Source: Methanobacterium sp. BAmetb5 (GTDB lineage Archaea > Methanobacteriota > Methanobacteria > Methanobacteriales > Methanobacteriaceae). From it: a DNA stretch of 45,000 nucleotides. The DNA lies in assembly GCF_003491305.1 (NCBI RefSeq), contig NZ_CP022706.1, positions 2,172,501-2,217,500 on the forward strand, in the 5' to 3' direction. Position numbers and translations under genes: made by a program. Below, piece after piece: positions 10,733 to 36,685 of this stretch (its first letter is position 1; each line of letters starts with the position of its first letter). The notes under the pieces were generated by a model, which had not been told where the DNA came from, ran no database searches, and was given only the letters and a program-made list of their open reading frames with translations.

Positions 10733-12493
10733 ATGCATTTTATTTTGATTTCAAAAAAAGATTCATTTAAAGATGAACAAATAAATGAACACGTATTAAG
10801 CTCGTCTGATGTGCCTTCTTTAATTTCTAGAGAGGCCATTAAATTTGAAATATCTAATTTTATAATTTATATTTATCCCTATGACCATATTGATCATGAG
10901 GTTTATGGTTATTCTTATTTTGCTGATGAAGATAGGCTTTTGTTGGTTAATGGTATTGTTAATGTTAACAATAATCTACGAAATCCAGATATATGTGAAT
11001 TTTTTGACGAGTTGAACGATTCAACTGGATTGTTGGGTGATTACCAAATAATTTCGATAGATAAAGAAGCCAATGGATTTATTAGAACTCCTCCTTTAAG
11101 TGTAAGGCAATTATTTCATTATGAAGACGAGAACTGTGATGTAATTTCAACAGAAATAAAGCTGATTGTTGATGGTATTCAGAAATTTAGGGAAAGACCT
11201 TTTGTTCATCATTTTGATTATGATTTCATTGAAGATTCTGTTTTCAGGGAATGGACTCCAAGATATTTTCCACGAAATACTATTTTTAAAGAGATAAAGA
11301 GGATATTCCCACAAGATACTAAATATTTTAAAGAAGGTAAAATATTACTAGAAATAAAAGAATCTATTGAAGTTCCGCAATGGTTTAGAGAGTTATTTAA
11401 CAATAACAAACTCAAGTTATTTGATGAGTATTATGATAGTTTGATTAGTTTTGTGGAAGCTAATTTAGTTAGTTTGAAACCTAACTTTGAAAAAATAACT
11501 TTAGGATTGACTGGAGGATTAGATTCTAGATTAACTGCAGCTATTCTTTCACCAATATGTAAAAAGCATGGAATATCATTTGAATGCAGTACTTCTGGTC
11601 AAGACACTCATCCAGATGTAGTTATTGCTAAAAAAGTGGCCAAAGTTCTTAATGTCAAACATTTTCATGTTGTTCCTCAAAATAATAAACGTCCAAATAC
11701 AAATGAGTATAAAGAATATGCTTTAACATTTTATATGGCCCAGGGAGATTGGAATTCAAAAGATTTTGTAATTGGTTATACTAGAAAAATATCCAACTTT
11801 TCTGTAATTGCTCAATTAGGCATGGATGCTTTTAAAAGATATACAATAGATAAAATATATTCTGGTAATAGATGGTTTGCAAGAAGAATTCTTTTCCATA
11901 AAAATTTTTTCTTTCCGTTGTTCTTCACAGAATATGAGACATGGTTCGCTTTATTGTATGCTGAACACGGAGATGAAGATGTTTTTAAAGAATTTGTTTA
12001 TGAAATATTGAAACGTTCTGAACCTAAATTATTAACTATTCCGTTTGCAGGTGATTCATTACCCCAAACCGATGTAGAACCCTATTTAACAAAACTTGAT
12101 TCAACACACCATGAAAAAGATCCTTTTTTATGGGATTATAATTATGTTAATGCAAATTTAAAGCAAGTATTAAGTAAAAAGTTCAATGAACTTGACAAAT
12201 TTGACCGAAATTTTATAAAAGTTTTAGGTTTAAACGAGCTAGATTATTTCCTTAATGAAGAAATAAGCAAAATTATTAATTCATATCATGAAAAAGAAAT
12301 TAATTTAAAAGAATGTTTCAAAGCATTATTAATTGAAAGATTTTCGGATAAATATCCTCGGACAAAAAACATGATAATAATGACCAAGGAAAATCGTTAT
12401 CCTTATATAAATAAGATGCAGATATTAATGGATTTTGCTGCAGTAGCAAATTATTATTCATTCCAAGAAATGGAAAAGGATTTTGCTATTTAA
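10733..12493 (+). CDS. Asparagine-synthetase-like protein without N-terminal Cys, copy 2
   Basis: 586 aa tandem paralogue of the preceding gene. Starts Met-His-Phe as well, so it lacks Cys2. The PP-loop is GLTGGLDSR near residue 257, then TSGQDTHPDV. The first ~180 residues and the FKEFVYEILKRSEP segment are almost identical to copy 1, while the middle (residues ~190-420) and the C-terminal ~120 residues have diverged. That pattern suggests two different carboxylate or amine substrates on a shared N-terminal domain. Upstream of the ATG is only a weak AGTGAAAGT; the 104-nt gap to copy 1 allows co-transcription. A UDP-glucose dehydrogenase follows 42 nt downstream. Confidence 0.8.
   Translation: MHFILISKKDSFKDEQINEHVLSSSDVPSLISREAIKFEISNFIIYIYPYDHIDHEVYGYSYFADEDRLLLVNGIVNVNNNLRNPDICEFFDELNDSTGLLGDYQIISIDKEANGFIRTPPLSVRQLFHYEDENCDVISTEIKLIVDGIQKFRERPFVHHFDYDFIEDSVFREWTPRYFPRNTIFKEIKRIFPQDTKYFKEGKILLEIKESIEVPQWFRELFNNNKLKLFDEYYDSLISFVEANLVSLKPNFEKITLGLTGGLDSRLTAAILSPICKKHGISFECSTSGQDTHPDVVIAKKVAKVLNVKHFHVVPQNNKRPNTNEYKEYALTFYMAQGDWNSKDFVIGYTRKISNFSVIAQLGMDAFKRYTIDKIYSGNRWFARRILFHKNFFFPLFFTEYETWFALLYAEHGDEDVFKEFVYEILKRSEPKLLTIPFAGDSLPQTDVEPYLTKLDSTHHEKDPFLWDYNYVNANLKQVLSKKFNELDKFDRNFIKVLGLNELDYFLNEEISKIINSYHEKEINLKECFKALLIERFSDKYPRTKNMIIMTKENRYPYINKMQILMDFAAVANYYSFQEMEKDFAI
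11978..12069 (+). repeat. 92-bp identical block, second copy
   Basis: Partner of 10107-10198; offset 1871 because copy 2 is 15 bp shorter in the diverged middle. Confidence 0.92.
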
Positions 12494-12535
12494 TATACTT
12501 CAATGCGTAAATAATTATCTTACTGGTGGGTGGAT

Positions 12536-13873
<1,338 letters not shown>

Positions 13874-13874
13874 T

Positions 13875-14675
13875 ATGGCAGCAGGGAACGTCACTGGGCA
13901 CAGATTTCTATACAATTTTAGGAAATATAAATTCTTACTTTACCAGTTAGTAAGCAGAGACATAAAAACCAAGTACCGTAAGTCGGTTTTAGGAGTATTC
14001 TGGAGTTTTTTAGAACCCCTCCTTACCATGATCGTGCTCACCATCATATTTTCAACATTATTTAAAGGTTTTGGGGTGGAAAACTATCCTGTGTACTTAT
14101 TAACTGGTAGATTGATATTCACCTTCTTTTCAGGTGGAACCACTGCTGCCATGCGATCAATAAGGAGTAGTGCAAGTATCTTAAAAACAGTTTACGTGCC
14201 AAAATATATTTATTCCCTTTCAGCAGTATTATCCAACTTTGTAACCTTCTTACTATCCCTGGTAGTGTTATTTTTAGTAATGGCTGCCACCAATGCACCA
14301 TTTACCCTTTACATAATATTCACCAGTTTACCTATCCTAGCCCTGCTGTTCTTCACCATAGGGGTGGGACTGATAGTGGCCACCATAAACGTCTTCTTCC
14401 GTGATCTTGAACATTTGTATGGGGTTCTTATGACTCTATTAATGTACGCTACGCCCATATTCTACCCTGCTAGCATTGTACCGGCCAGTTTCAGATTTAT
14501 TCAGGATTATAACCCAGTTTATGCTGTTATAGAATGTTGTCGGAGTGCTTTTCTCTACGGTAAATTGTACGATCCACATCAACTAATATTCGCATTAATA
14601 TCGGCTGCAGTGGCCATGATTGTAGGTTTAGCACTGTTTTATAAATACCAGGATAAATTCATACTACACGTATAA
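13875..14675 (+). CDS. ABC-2 type polysaccharide/teichoic-acid export permease
   Basis: About 266 aa, membrane half of a Wzm/TagG-type exporter. Begins with a cytoplasmic amphipathic segment containing RDIKTKYRKSVLGVFWSFLEPLL, the usual entry to the first membrane helix in this family, then about six membrane segments. The in-frame ATG at 13854 overlaps the ugd end; the ATG at 13875 is preferred because AAGGAAG at 13863-13869 gives proper spacing and ugd ends at 13873. The ATPase gene follows 19 nt downstream. It would carry lipid-linked glycan across the membrane. Confidence 0.92.
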   Translation: MAAGNVTGHRFLYNFRKYKFLLYQLVSRDIKTKYRKSVLGVFWSFLEPLLTMIVLTIIFSTLFKGFGVENYPVYLLTGRLIFTFFSGGTTAAMRSIRSSASILKTVYVPKYIYSLSAVLSNFVTFLLSLVVLFLVMAATNAPFTLYIIFTSLPILALLFFTIGVGLIVATINVFFRDLEHLYGVLMTLLMYATPIFYPASIVPASFRFIQDYNPVYAVIECCRSAFLYGKLYDPHQLIFALISAAVAMIVGLALFYKYQDKFILHV

Positions 14676-14694
14676 AGTTCACACAGGTGAAACA

Positions 14695-15441
14695 TTGGAA
14701 AACACGGTTATTAAGGTTGAAAATGTAAAGATGAAATTTAACTTAAGTAAGGAAAGAACAGACAACCTTAAAGAATATGTTATTAAGTTCCTAAAAAGAG
14801 AACTACAATATCAACCATTCTGGGCCTTAAATGACGTTTCTTTTGAAGTTGAAAAGGGAGATAAATTCGGGATAATTGGATTAAATGGTGCGGGTAAAAG
14901 CACACTTTTAAAACTTATTTCTAGGGTAATGAAACCAACGGAAGGTAAAATCTGGGTAAAAGGAAGTATGGTGCCTTTATTGGAGATGGGTGCTGGTTTT
15001 GATCCAGATTACACTGGTCGGGAGAATATTTTTCTCAAGGGAGCTCTATTAGGATACACCCGGCCTTTTTTAGAAGAAAAATTCGACGAAATAGTGGAGT
15101 TTTCCGAGTTAGAAGAATTCATCGATGTCCCCCTGAAAAATTACTCATCAGGGATGAAAGCCAGACTGGCATTTTCCATAGCTACTATGGTTGAACCGGA
15201 AATATTAATTGTTGATGAAGTCCTATCGGTGGGAGATGCTAAATTCCAGCAAAAAAGCCGTGAAAAAATGAATTCATTATTGGATGAGGATGCAACGGTT
15301 CTTTTTGTATCTCATGCCACTCAACAAGTAAGGAATATATGTAACAGGGCGATATGGCTGGATAAGGGGAAATTAATCGCTGAAGGTCCTGTTGATGAAG
15401 TTTGTAATGCTTATGAGAAATTTATCCAGTTAAAAGATTGA
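14695..15441 (+). CDS. ABC transporter ATPase, polysaccharide export (Wzt/TagH type)
   Basis: 248 aa, ATP-binding partner of the preceding permease. Walker A GLNGAGKS near residue 62, signature YSSGMKARLAFS, Walker B EILIVDEVLSVGD, switch histidine in VSHATQ. It ends soon after the ATPase core, so it lacks the C-terminal carbohydrate-recognition domain of O9a-type Wzt proteins; that places it with KpsT/TagH-like short forms. TTG start supported by AGGTGA 4 nt upstream. Confidence 0.93.
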   Translation: MENTVIKVENVKMKFNLSKERTDNLKEYVIKFLKRELQYQPFWALNDVSFEVEKGDKFGIIGLNGAGKSTLLKLISRVMKPTEGKIWVKGSMVPLLEMGAGFDPDYTGRENIFLKGALLGYTRPFLEEKFDEIVEFSELEEFIDVPLKNYSSGMKARLAFSIATMVEPEILIVDEVLSVGDAKFQQKSREKMNSLLDEDATVLFVSHATQQVRNICNRAIWLDKGKLIAEGPVDEVCNAYEKFIQLKD

Positions 15442-15497
15442 AAAACCATGGATAAAATTGTTTTTAACAACAGGGATGCATCAATTATGGTGGCTTT

Positions 15498-17102
<1,605 letters not shown>

Positions 17103-17524
17103 GTTATCCTCCTCGCCTCTAGTGATATATATTCTTATTTACTATAAGTTTTTCCACTCAACAACTTATTTGAAATAAACAGCGTTTAAGGGGACCACCA
17201 TTCCTCCTATATTCAGTCAGATCTTTTAAGCCCCCCTAACTTGAGAAAAATCTCATTTTTAGCCCCTAAACCTTAGAAAATATCTCCCTTTTCTGTCCAT
17301 GGGGAGTCCCTTCATTAATTTAGTCATTTTTCAACGTAACTTATTAAAGTTAGAACCATCAACATATTCTTATAACAGCTTTAATTCACATTTCACCATA
17401 TTTTAGAAATTACTATCCCCATATTTCCTAAATAAATGTTTTAAATGTAAATGTGTCCTTAATATTTGATATTTTATAACCATGAAAAACTGTATAGGTT
17501 TTTAAGTTACTTAAAGGCGGTAAA
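17103..17524. other. Intergenic region with imperfect 31-nt direct repeat and small hairpin
   Basis: Between divergent genes. 17229-17259 and 17261-17291 are imperfect copies, each beginning AGCCCC and containing a GAAAA...TCTC core. Within the first, TGAGA-AAAA-TCTCA (17242-17255) forms a 5-bp stem followed by five T. TTTTATAA near 17472-17479 is a possible TATA box for the gene at 17525, with AGGCGG upstream of its ATG. No ORF or RNA gene recognised. Confidence 0.4.
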
Positions 17525-18410
<886 letters not shown>

Positions 18411-18412
<2 letters not shown>

Positions 18413-18430
18413 ACCCCCTTTATGGGGTTC
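18411..18430 (+). terminator. 7-bp hairpin overlapping the GT2 stop codon
   Basis: GAACCCC and GGGGTTC pair around a CTTTAT loop, beginning inside the TGA stop. The following GCTTTAATTT is only weakly T-rich, so it may be an attenuator or processing site rather than a full terminator. Confidence 0.45.
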
Positions 18431-18450
18431 GCTTTAATTTGAGTGATTAA

Positions 18451-19840
<1,390 letters not shown>

Positions 19841-19857
<17 letters not shown>

Positions 19858-19877
19858 ATAGGTGAATTCATTCTCAT
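19841..19877. terminator. Bidirectional hairpin between convergent genes
   Basis: Outer stem ATGAGAATG (19841-19849) pairs with CATTCTCAT (19869-19877). Inside, CCTAT and ATAGG (19850-19862) pair around TGA, with TGAATT bulged on one side. The structure covers the transferase stop codon and ends just before the LCP stop codon, so it could end transcription from both sides. Confidence 0.6.
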
Positions 19878-19881
19878 AATC

Positions 19882-20715
<834 letters not shown>

Positions 20716-20776
20716 AGCGCCCCTAACTATAATTTTTTAATTGAATTGTCTCCTTTGGTAGTGAAAATAGAGGAAA

Positions 20777-21985
20777 TTAGGTTATTCTCATCCATAAATC
20801 TCGTGTTTTGTAAGGATTATTGTCAGGAAGTTTATAAAGAAGGAATTCCATCTTCCTCTCCCCTGATGTTCCCGCAGTGAAATTAAATGGGATTTCCATT
20901 TTTTCATTGTTTTGTAAGGTAATGTTATCCTGTTTTAAGATAGTACTGTTTACTTGAATTAGTAAACGATAATTCACAGTGGATCCTTCCCGGTTCACCA
21001 CAACCATGGTTAGGTTGGTTTTTGTTCCAGAAGTGAGATTGAGAGTATTAGCATTCAGCCCTTTAATGTAAAAATCGGTGGAATTAGTTTTATCATCTCC
21101 ACTTGGCAGCTGACCCGGTTGAATAATAGTGTAGGCCGCAGTACATAATGTTAGGATAATGCAGATGATCAGGAATACTCTCAGTATCCGTTCCAGTTTT
21201 GGAATATGCAGCCTTCTTTCCAGGGGTATTTTTTTCGTTCTGAGGAATGTTATAAGGCAGAATATAAGGCTGAAAACAGCAAGAACGATGAGTATTAGTT
21301 CTAAACGTATACTCCAAGCAGTATAATTAAAGGCCAAACCAATAAGGGAAGTCAGGATTAAACTAGCTCCACAACCCAGTGCAAAACGTTCGACCAGTTC
21401 CAGATCATAATTTTTAGGGAAGGTAACAGCCAGTAACAGATATCCTGGTATGAAACATACGAACAGGCTGCCGGGAACCATCCAAAGGGGTGTTTTGTTT
21501 ATGGGGGGAACTATAACCGTAACGATCATCAGTACGCTTAGCAGGATTAAGGTTATCAAATTTTTGGACAAGGCCCCCTTGGAGTAGGTGGGGATGAATT
21601 TTTCAGAAGTTTCTTCAGGTTCACCTTTAAAATGATTAATTCTAAGTATATAGGCTGTAATGGAAAGTACTATGGTAATTAACGATAAAATCAAGATTAG
21701 ATCTCTAAGTTGAAGTCCTAAAGAAGAATATTTAAGTATTACGCTAATTAAAATGGTTAGAAATACACACAGCTCCATGAGCAGTAGTGGTTTTTTAAGA
21801 AGCCCTGAGTAATTTTCTTCCGGGTAAAGTACTGATATCAATGAATATCCTGAGGATACAAAGATGACCATAAATACAAGAATATTTACTATAAAGTTAT
21901 CAATGGGCTGGGTTGATGCAAATATGGTAGTGATAATTGATATTATAAAAAGTAACATTAAATCTTTAGATGATATCCCTTTCAT
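20777..21985 (-). CDS. DUF1616 multi-pass membrane protein
   Basis: 402 aa. Two helical halves: residues ~8-115 with four membrane segments, and ~145-290 with five, the second containing the PGSLFVCFIPGYLLLAVTFP motif and an ERFALGCGASL stretch typical of DUF1616. The C-terminal ~100 residues form a beta-rich outer domain with several N-x-S/T sites (NLTSGTKTNLT). Strong GGAGG before the ATG. Transcribed towards the LCP gene, so both probably serve the cell surface. Biochemical function of the family is not known. Confidence 0.85.
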   Translation of the reverse strand: MKGISSKDLMLLFIISIITTIFASTQPIDNFIVNILVFMVIFVSSGYSLISVLYPEENYSGLLKKPLLLMELCVFLTILISVILKYSSLGLQLRDLILILSLITIVLSITAYILRINHFKGEPEETSEKFIPTYSKGALSKNLITLILLSVLMIVTVIVPPINKTPLWMVPGSLFVCFIPGYLLLAVTFPKNYDLELVERFALGCGASLILTSLIGLAFNYTAWSIRLELILIVLAVFSLIFCLITFLRTKKIPLERRLHIPKLERILRVFLIICIILTLCTAAYTIIQPGQLPSGDDKTNSTDFYIKGLNANTLNLTSGTKTNLTMVVVNREGSTVNYRLLIQVNSTILKQDNITLQNNEKMEIPFNFTAGTSGERKMEFLLYKLPDNNPYKTRDLWMRIT

Positions 21986-22230
21986 TATGATCCTCCGTTA
22001 TTCATAGAGTTCTGGCTTTAATAAACCTTTTTAATTTCATTTAAATTTAGAATTTATAATAATTATGCTTTAATATTTCCGGGGAGTTTGATTATGGGAA
22101 GGTTGGAGTAATTAATAATGAATGGTACTCTGGTAAATATATTTGAATATGGACTAATCAATGAATATAAGAGGTAATTTATGGCCAAAGATTATATACA
22201 CTAAAAAAACATACAATAAGATGTGTTATT

Positions 22231-22599
22231 ATGAACAAAGATTATAAATTGATGGGTGGTTTGGTACCAGTCATACTGATTTTATGCATTGGGCTGTATG
22301 GAATCCCAGTTTTAGGTTCACAATCTGATTCCCAGGTAAACTCGGTTGCTTATAATGGTACTGATGAATCTAATGCCACTGTTACTAATAATACTGTAGC
22401 TAGTGATGACTCAGACGCGGATGATGATTCCACTCAAACTTCCACCCAAGTGACTAGTAGCCGATCATCTAACAGCGGATCAACATCTAACACTAATACT
22501 AACACGGGTAACACACAGACTCCTTCAGAACCAACTCCTGAACCAGAGACACCTCCGGAACCAGAACCAGATACATCTCCAGAAATAAATATCGTTTAA
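22231..22599 (+). CDS. Small secreted or anchored Ser/Thr/Asn/Pro-rich protein
   Basis: 122 aa. N-terminal hydrophobic segment (residues ~9-29, GGLVPVILILCIGLYGIPVLG) acts as signal or anchor. The rest is low complexity: N-x-S/T sites (NGT, NAT, NNT), acidic DDSDADDD, a Ser/Thr/Asn tract and a C-terminal Pro-Glu repeat (TPEPETPPEPEPD). Such tails span wall layers and are often glycosylated. The ribosome binding site is weak (AGATGTG). A T-tract follows the stop. No recognisable catalytic domain. Confidence 0.65.
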   Translation: MNKDYKLMGGLVPVILILCIGLYGIPVLGSQSDSQVNSVAYNGTDESNATVTNNTVASDDSDADDDSTQTSTQVTSSRSSNSGSTSNTNTNTGNTQTPSEPTPEPETPPEPEPDTSPEINIV

Positions 22600-22610
22600 A
22601 CCTACTACTC

Positions 22611-22618
22611 TTTTTTTT
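22611..22618 (+). terminator. T-tract after the Pro-rich surface protein gene
   Basis: Eight T starting 11 nt after the stop codon, followed by a second T6 run at 22621-22626; typical euryarchaeal U-run terminator. Confidence 0.55.
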
Positions 22619-22646
22619 CATTTTTTCAAAATGAATTAAATTGAAA

Positions 22647-22835
<189 letters not shown>

Positions 22836-22866
22836 GTTATGCCTCCTTTATTAAGGAATGAGGCTC

Positions 22867-22898
<32 letters not shown>

Positions 22899-22930
22899 CT
22901 GAAAAGTAATCCCCCGGGTCCTGAAGACAG

Positions 22931-22949
22931 TGGGATGAGATTCATCCCA
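22931..22949. promoter_or_regulatory. 8-bp perfect inverted repeat upstream of cdc48
   Basis: TGGGATGA and TCATCCCA separated by GAT. Followed by GTTTCTTTCT. Either a regulator binding site or an RNA hairpin; which cannot be told. Confidence 0.5.
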
Positions 22950-22989
22950 GTTTCTTTCTAAAAAATAAATGAACTAAAAATGAAGAATA

Positions 22990-23009
22990 AACTGGTAAAT
23001 TATCCAGTT
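22990..23009. promoter_or_regulatory. 6-bp inverted repeat upstream of cdc48
   Basis: AACTGG and CCAGTT separated by an 8-nt AT-only spacer, 40 nt after the first palindrome. The geometry fits a dimeric repressor operator. Confidence 0.4.
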
Positions 23010-23015
23010 CAGGGG

Positions 23016-23049
<34 letters not shown>

Positions 23050-23141
23050 ACCCATAGATAAACCCACAGAAAGTAAGAAACACACAACCACAGTTGAATA
23101 AATTAATTTGCAGATTGTTTTAACTATTTGGAGGTATTAAA

Positions 23142-25427
<2,286 letters not shown>

Positions 25428-25435
25428 GAGGGTCA

Positions 25436-25443
25436 TTTTTTTT
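25436..25443 (+). terminator. T-tract between cdc48 and archease
   Basis: T8 directly after the cdc48 stop, followed by T7 at 25447-25453. May end part of the cdc48 transcripts before the archease gene. Confidence 0.4.
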
Positions 25444-25469
25444 AAATTTTTTTAAAAGGAGTTAGATCA

Positions 25470-25928
<459 letters not shown>

Positions 25929-25965
25929 AGTGCCCCTAACATGATTTAATTCTATTTTATTTAAT

Positions 25966-26604
<639 letters not shown>

Positions 26605-26607
<3 letters not shown>

Positions 26608-26681
26608 TTAGACACCTTACTAATCAATTAGGTACACCTTACTAACCATTTGGGTATTTTACTGATCATTTAGATATCTTA

Positions 26682-26686
<5 letters not shown>
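26605..26686. repeat. Four 20-22-bp imperfect tandem repeats that carry an SD and start codon
   Basis: Units at 26605-26624, 26625-26646, 26647-26666 and 26667-26686. On the minus strand each reads roughly GTTAGTAAGGTGTCTAAATG: stop codon TAG, Shine-Dalgarno-like AAGGTG (degraded in units 3 and 4) and a terminal ATG or TTG. The last unit supplies the real start of the PHP gene and the first contains the stop of the upstream gene. Confidence 0.85.
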
Positions 26687-27047
<361 letters not shown>

Positions 27048-27105
27048 AGGGCAAATCCCTCCAGTTATATAAGCAACAGTATTATATGAATAAACTATTT
27101 TTTTC

Positions 27106-27165
27106 GGTATTAGGAAATTATTCTGGGTATTAGGAAAGGTAATTCTATATATAGAAAGGTAATTA
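27106..27165. repeat. Three 20-bp imperfect tandem repeats upstream of the unknown gene
   Basis: Units 27106-27125, 27126-27145 and 27146-27165. The first two share GGTATTAGGAAA; the second and third share GAAAGGTAATT. Same unit length as the array at 26605-26686 but different sequence. Confidence 0.6.
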
Positions 27166-27229
27166 TTTATTTTCAACTAATCCACCTCAACCCGAGGGTC
27201 ATGCTTTTTAGATTTTTTTAGTAATAGAC

Positions 27230-27303
27230 TCTTGGTATAAAAATTTTATAAAATAGAAATCTTGGTATAATAGATAGAACCAATATCATATCTAACTACC
27301 AAG
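27230..27303. promoter_or_regulatory. Repeated CTTGGTA motifs at the rtcB promoter
   Basis: TCTTGGTATAA occurs at 27230-27240 and again exactly 30 bp on at 27260-27270; the inverted core TACCAAG is at 27297-27303. A TATA-like TTTTATAAAA lies between the first two. Possible operator set; the regulator is unknown. Confidence 0.4.
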
Positions 27304-27411
27304 TTTTTATCTTTACCAAAATATTAAATTTTAATCTATCTTTTCAATAGAGGAGTAGGATAGAATAACCTTAATATTAAGCTATTGACTAAAATAGGAG
27401 ACTGAATTATT

Positions 27412-28860
<1,449 letters not shown>

Positions 28861-28883
28861 TTTCTTTTTATACAGGGAGAATA

Positions 28884-29667
<784 letters not shown>

Positions 29668-29686
29668 TCTAAAAAATAGGTTTTTA

Positions 29687-29719
<33 letters not shown>

Positions 29720-29799
29720 TGTTAAATTCCAGGATGATTGTTTTCAGGGTTATTCAAATGGAAGGGAAAAGTTTTTTTAGGGGAAATTATAAAACATCC

Positions 29800-29811
29800 T
29801 GATATATATCA
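29800..29811. promoter_or_regulatory. 12-bp palindrome upstream of nadA
   Basis: TGATATATATCA is fully self-complementary. A better TATA candidate, TTTTTATAAATTT, lies at about 29829-29841, roughly 60-70 nt before the nadA start. The palindrome may be an operator or only AT-rich chance. Confidence 0.3.
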
Positions 29812-29901
29812 TAAATGCCCATTTATTTAATCATCTTTTTTATAAATTTAATCACTCAAAAGGGCTTTCATCCATTAACCTGATTTAAAGGAGAGTTTAG
29901 G

Positions 29902-30813
<912 letters not shown>

Positions 30814-30898
30814 CACCGAGTTTAATTATCCCCCAAACGTAAAATTTAAGCTTAAAACAGGTTTAAACTCAAAAATATTATTTTTCATGGTGATAATA

Positions 30899-31909
<1,011 letters not shown>

Positions 31910-31950
31910 GGTCCGAAAATATTAAAAATAAAAGAAAAAAATAGCATAAC

Positions 31951-33709
<1,759 letters not shown>

Positions 33710-33963
33710 CCATAAACATTATTCCTCACTTAATTACCTCCTATTTTTAGAAGATTTTTAAAATAGACCTTAATGATGTATATCTCCTTTCCCAGACACT
33801 AACTTCTCCCCCTCCTTTTATCCAGCTTAAATGGATGGTTCATATTTGGGGGTGTGGTTTGATTTACTCCTTGATTGTGATCACTAAGAATGGGATATCC
33901 AGAAAGTTTCAATACTTCTCCTCTACTCTCCCTCAAAACTAATATTGTAAAAGGAATAAAGAC

Positions 33964-35100
<1,137 letters not shown>

Positions 35101-35140
35101 TTATCTTGCTATATTGGTCGTTATGTGCAAGGTGCCTATT

Positions 35141-36121
<981 letters not shown>

Positions 36122-36481
36122 CTATTTTTGCATCCATTTTCTTTCATAGTTTTGAATCCAGATCAGTTCTTTTAAGAGGAGATCACCGGGACCCTTGGGA
36201 TTGTTTTCAATTTCCTCCAATCGATCAGCGGGCAGGTGGTGGAGAAGTTGTTCCCACTCCGGGACATCGGTGTAGGTCTGCTTCTTCACCCGATATATAC
36301 TGTGTTCCATTGATTCCAGCACCAGATCTACATCCTCCCCTTCCTCCAAAAACGCGATATGCTGTTCCAGTATAGGGACCATCGCCTGATCCAGGTGTAT
36401 CTGTGCACTAATATAGGCTTCGTAGGGATTGTCGTAGTTAATGTATTTAACCTTTTTAGGACCATCAACAAAATCTTCCAT
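36122..36481 (-). CDS. Unknown soluble protein; true start probably upstream
   Basis: 119 aa from the ATG at 36481, acidic and helical (AYISAQIHLDQAMVPILEQHI, VPEWEQLLHHLPADRLEEIE). No family recognised. The frame stays open upstream to a stop at 36683-36685 and reads like protein there (EIIVKLTRYKVVLEEERPR, then LIEQLFKYYHQEEGEGNSRE), yet that stretch has no ATG, GTG or TTG. A TATA-like TATTATATTTTA at about 36653-36664 would put the transcript start near 36630. The extension may start on a rare codon (ATA/ATT) or the gene carries a frameshift. See the findings. Confidence 0.6.
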   Translation of the reverse strand: MEDFVDGPKKVKYINYDNPYEAYISAQIHLDQAMVPILEQHIAFLEEGEDVDLVLESMEHSIYRVKKQTYTDVPEWEQLLHHLPADRLEEIENNPKGPGDLLLKELIWIQNYERKWMQK

Positions 36482-36685
36482 TTCCCGTGAATTCCCTTCC
36501 CCTTCTTCCTGATGATAATATTTGAAAAGTTGCTCAATCAGACGAGGTCTTTCTTCCTCTAATACTACCTTGTATCTGGTTAATTTGACAATTATCTCCG
36601 CCCGATCATCCTGGTCTTTCGTAGTAAACCCCCCTTCATATTTCTCAACAACTAAAATATAATATCTATTATGTGGGGTTTCCTA

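Larger units (their letters stand above)
27048..27411. other. Divergent promoter region of the unknown gene and rtcB
   Basis: 364 nt. Near the minus-strand gene lie three 20-bp imperfect repeats (27106-27165) and several TATA-like runs (CTATATATAG, CTTATATAA). Nearer rtcB lie repeated CTTGGTA motifs around TTTTATAAAA at about 27244-27253. Both are listed separately. Confidence 0.45.

Noticed and set aside
8847..12493. Assembly artefact explaining the duplicated synthetase genes
   Set aside because: The copies differ throughout their middle and C-terminal parts, so both are real genes, although the identical blocks deserve a long-read check.
27048..27176. 43-residue N-terminal extension of the unknown gene at 26682
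   Set aside because: Composition differs from the rest, it covers 20-bp repeats and TATA-like runs, and GGAGGG sits just before the ATG at 27047.
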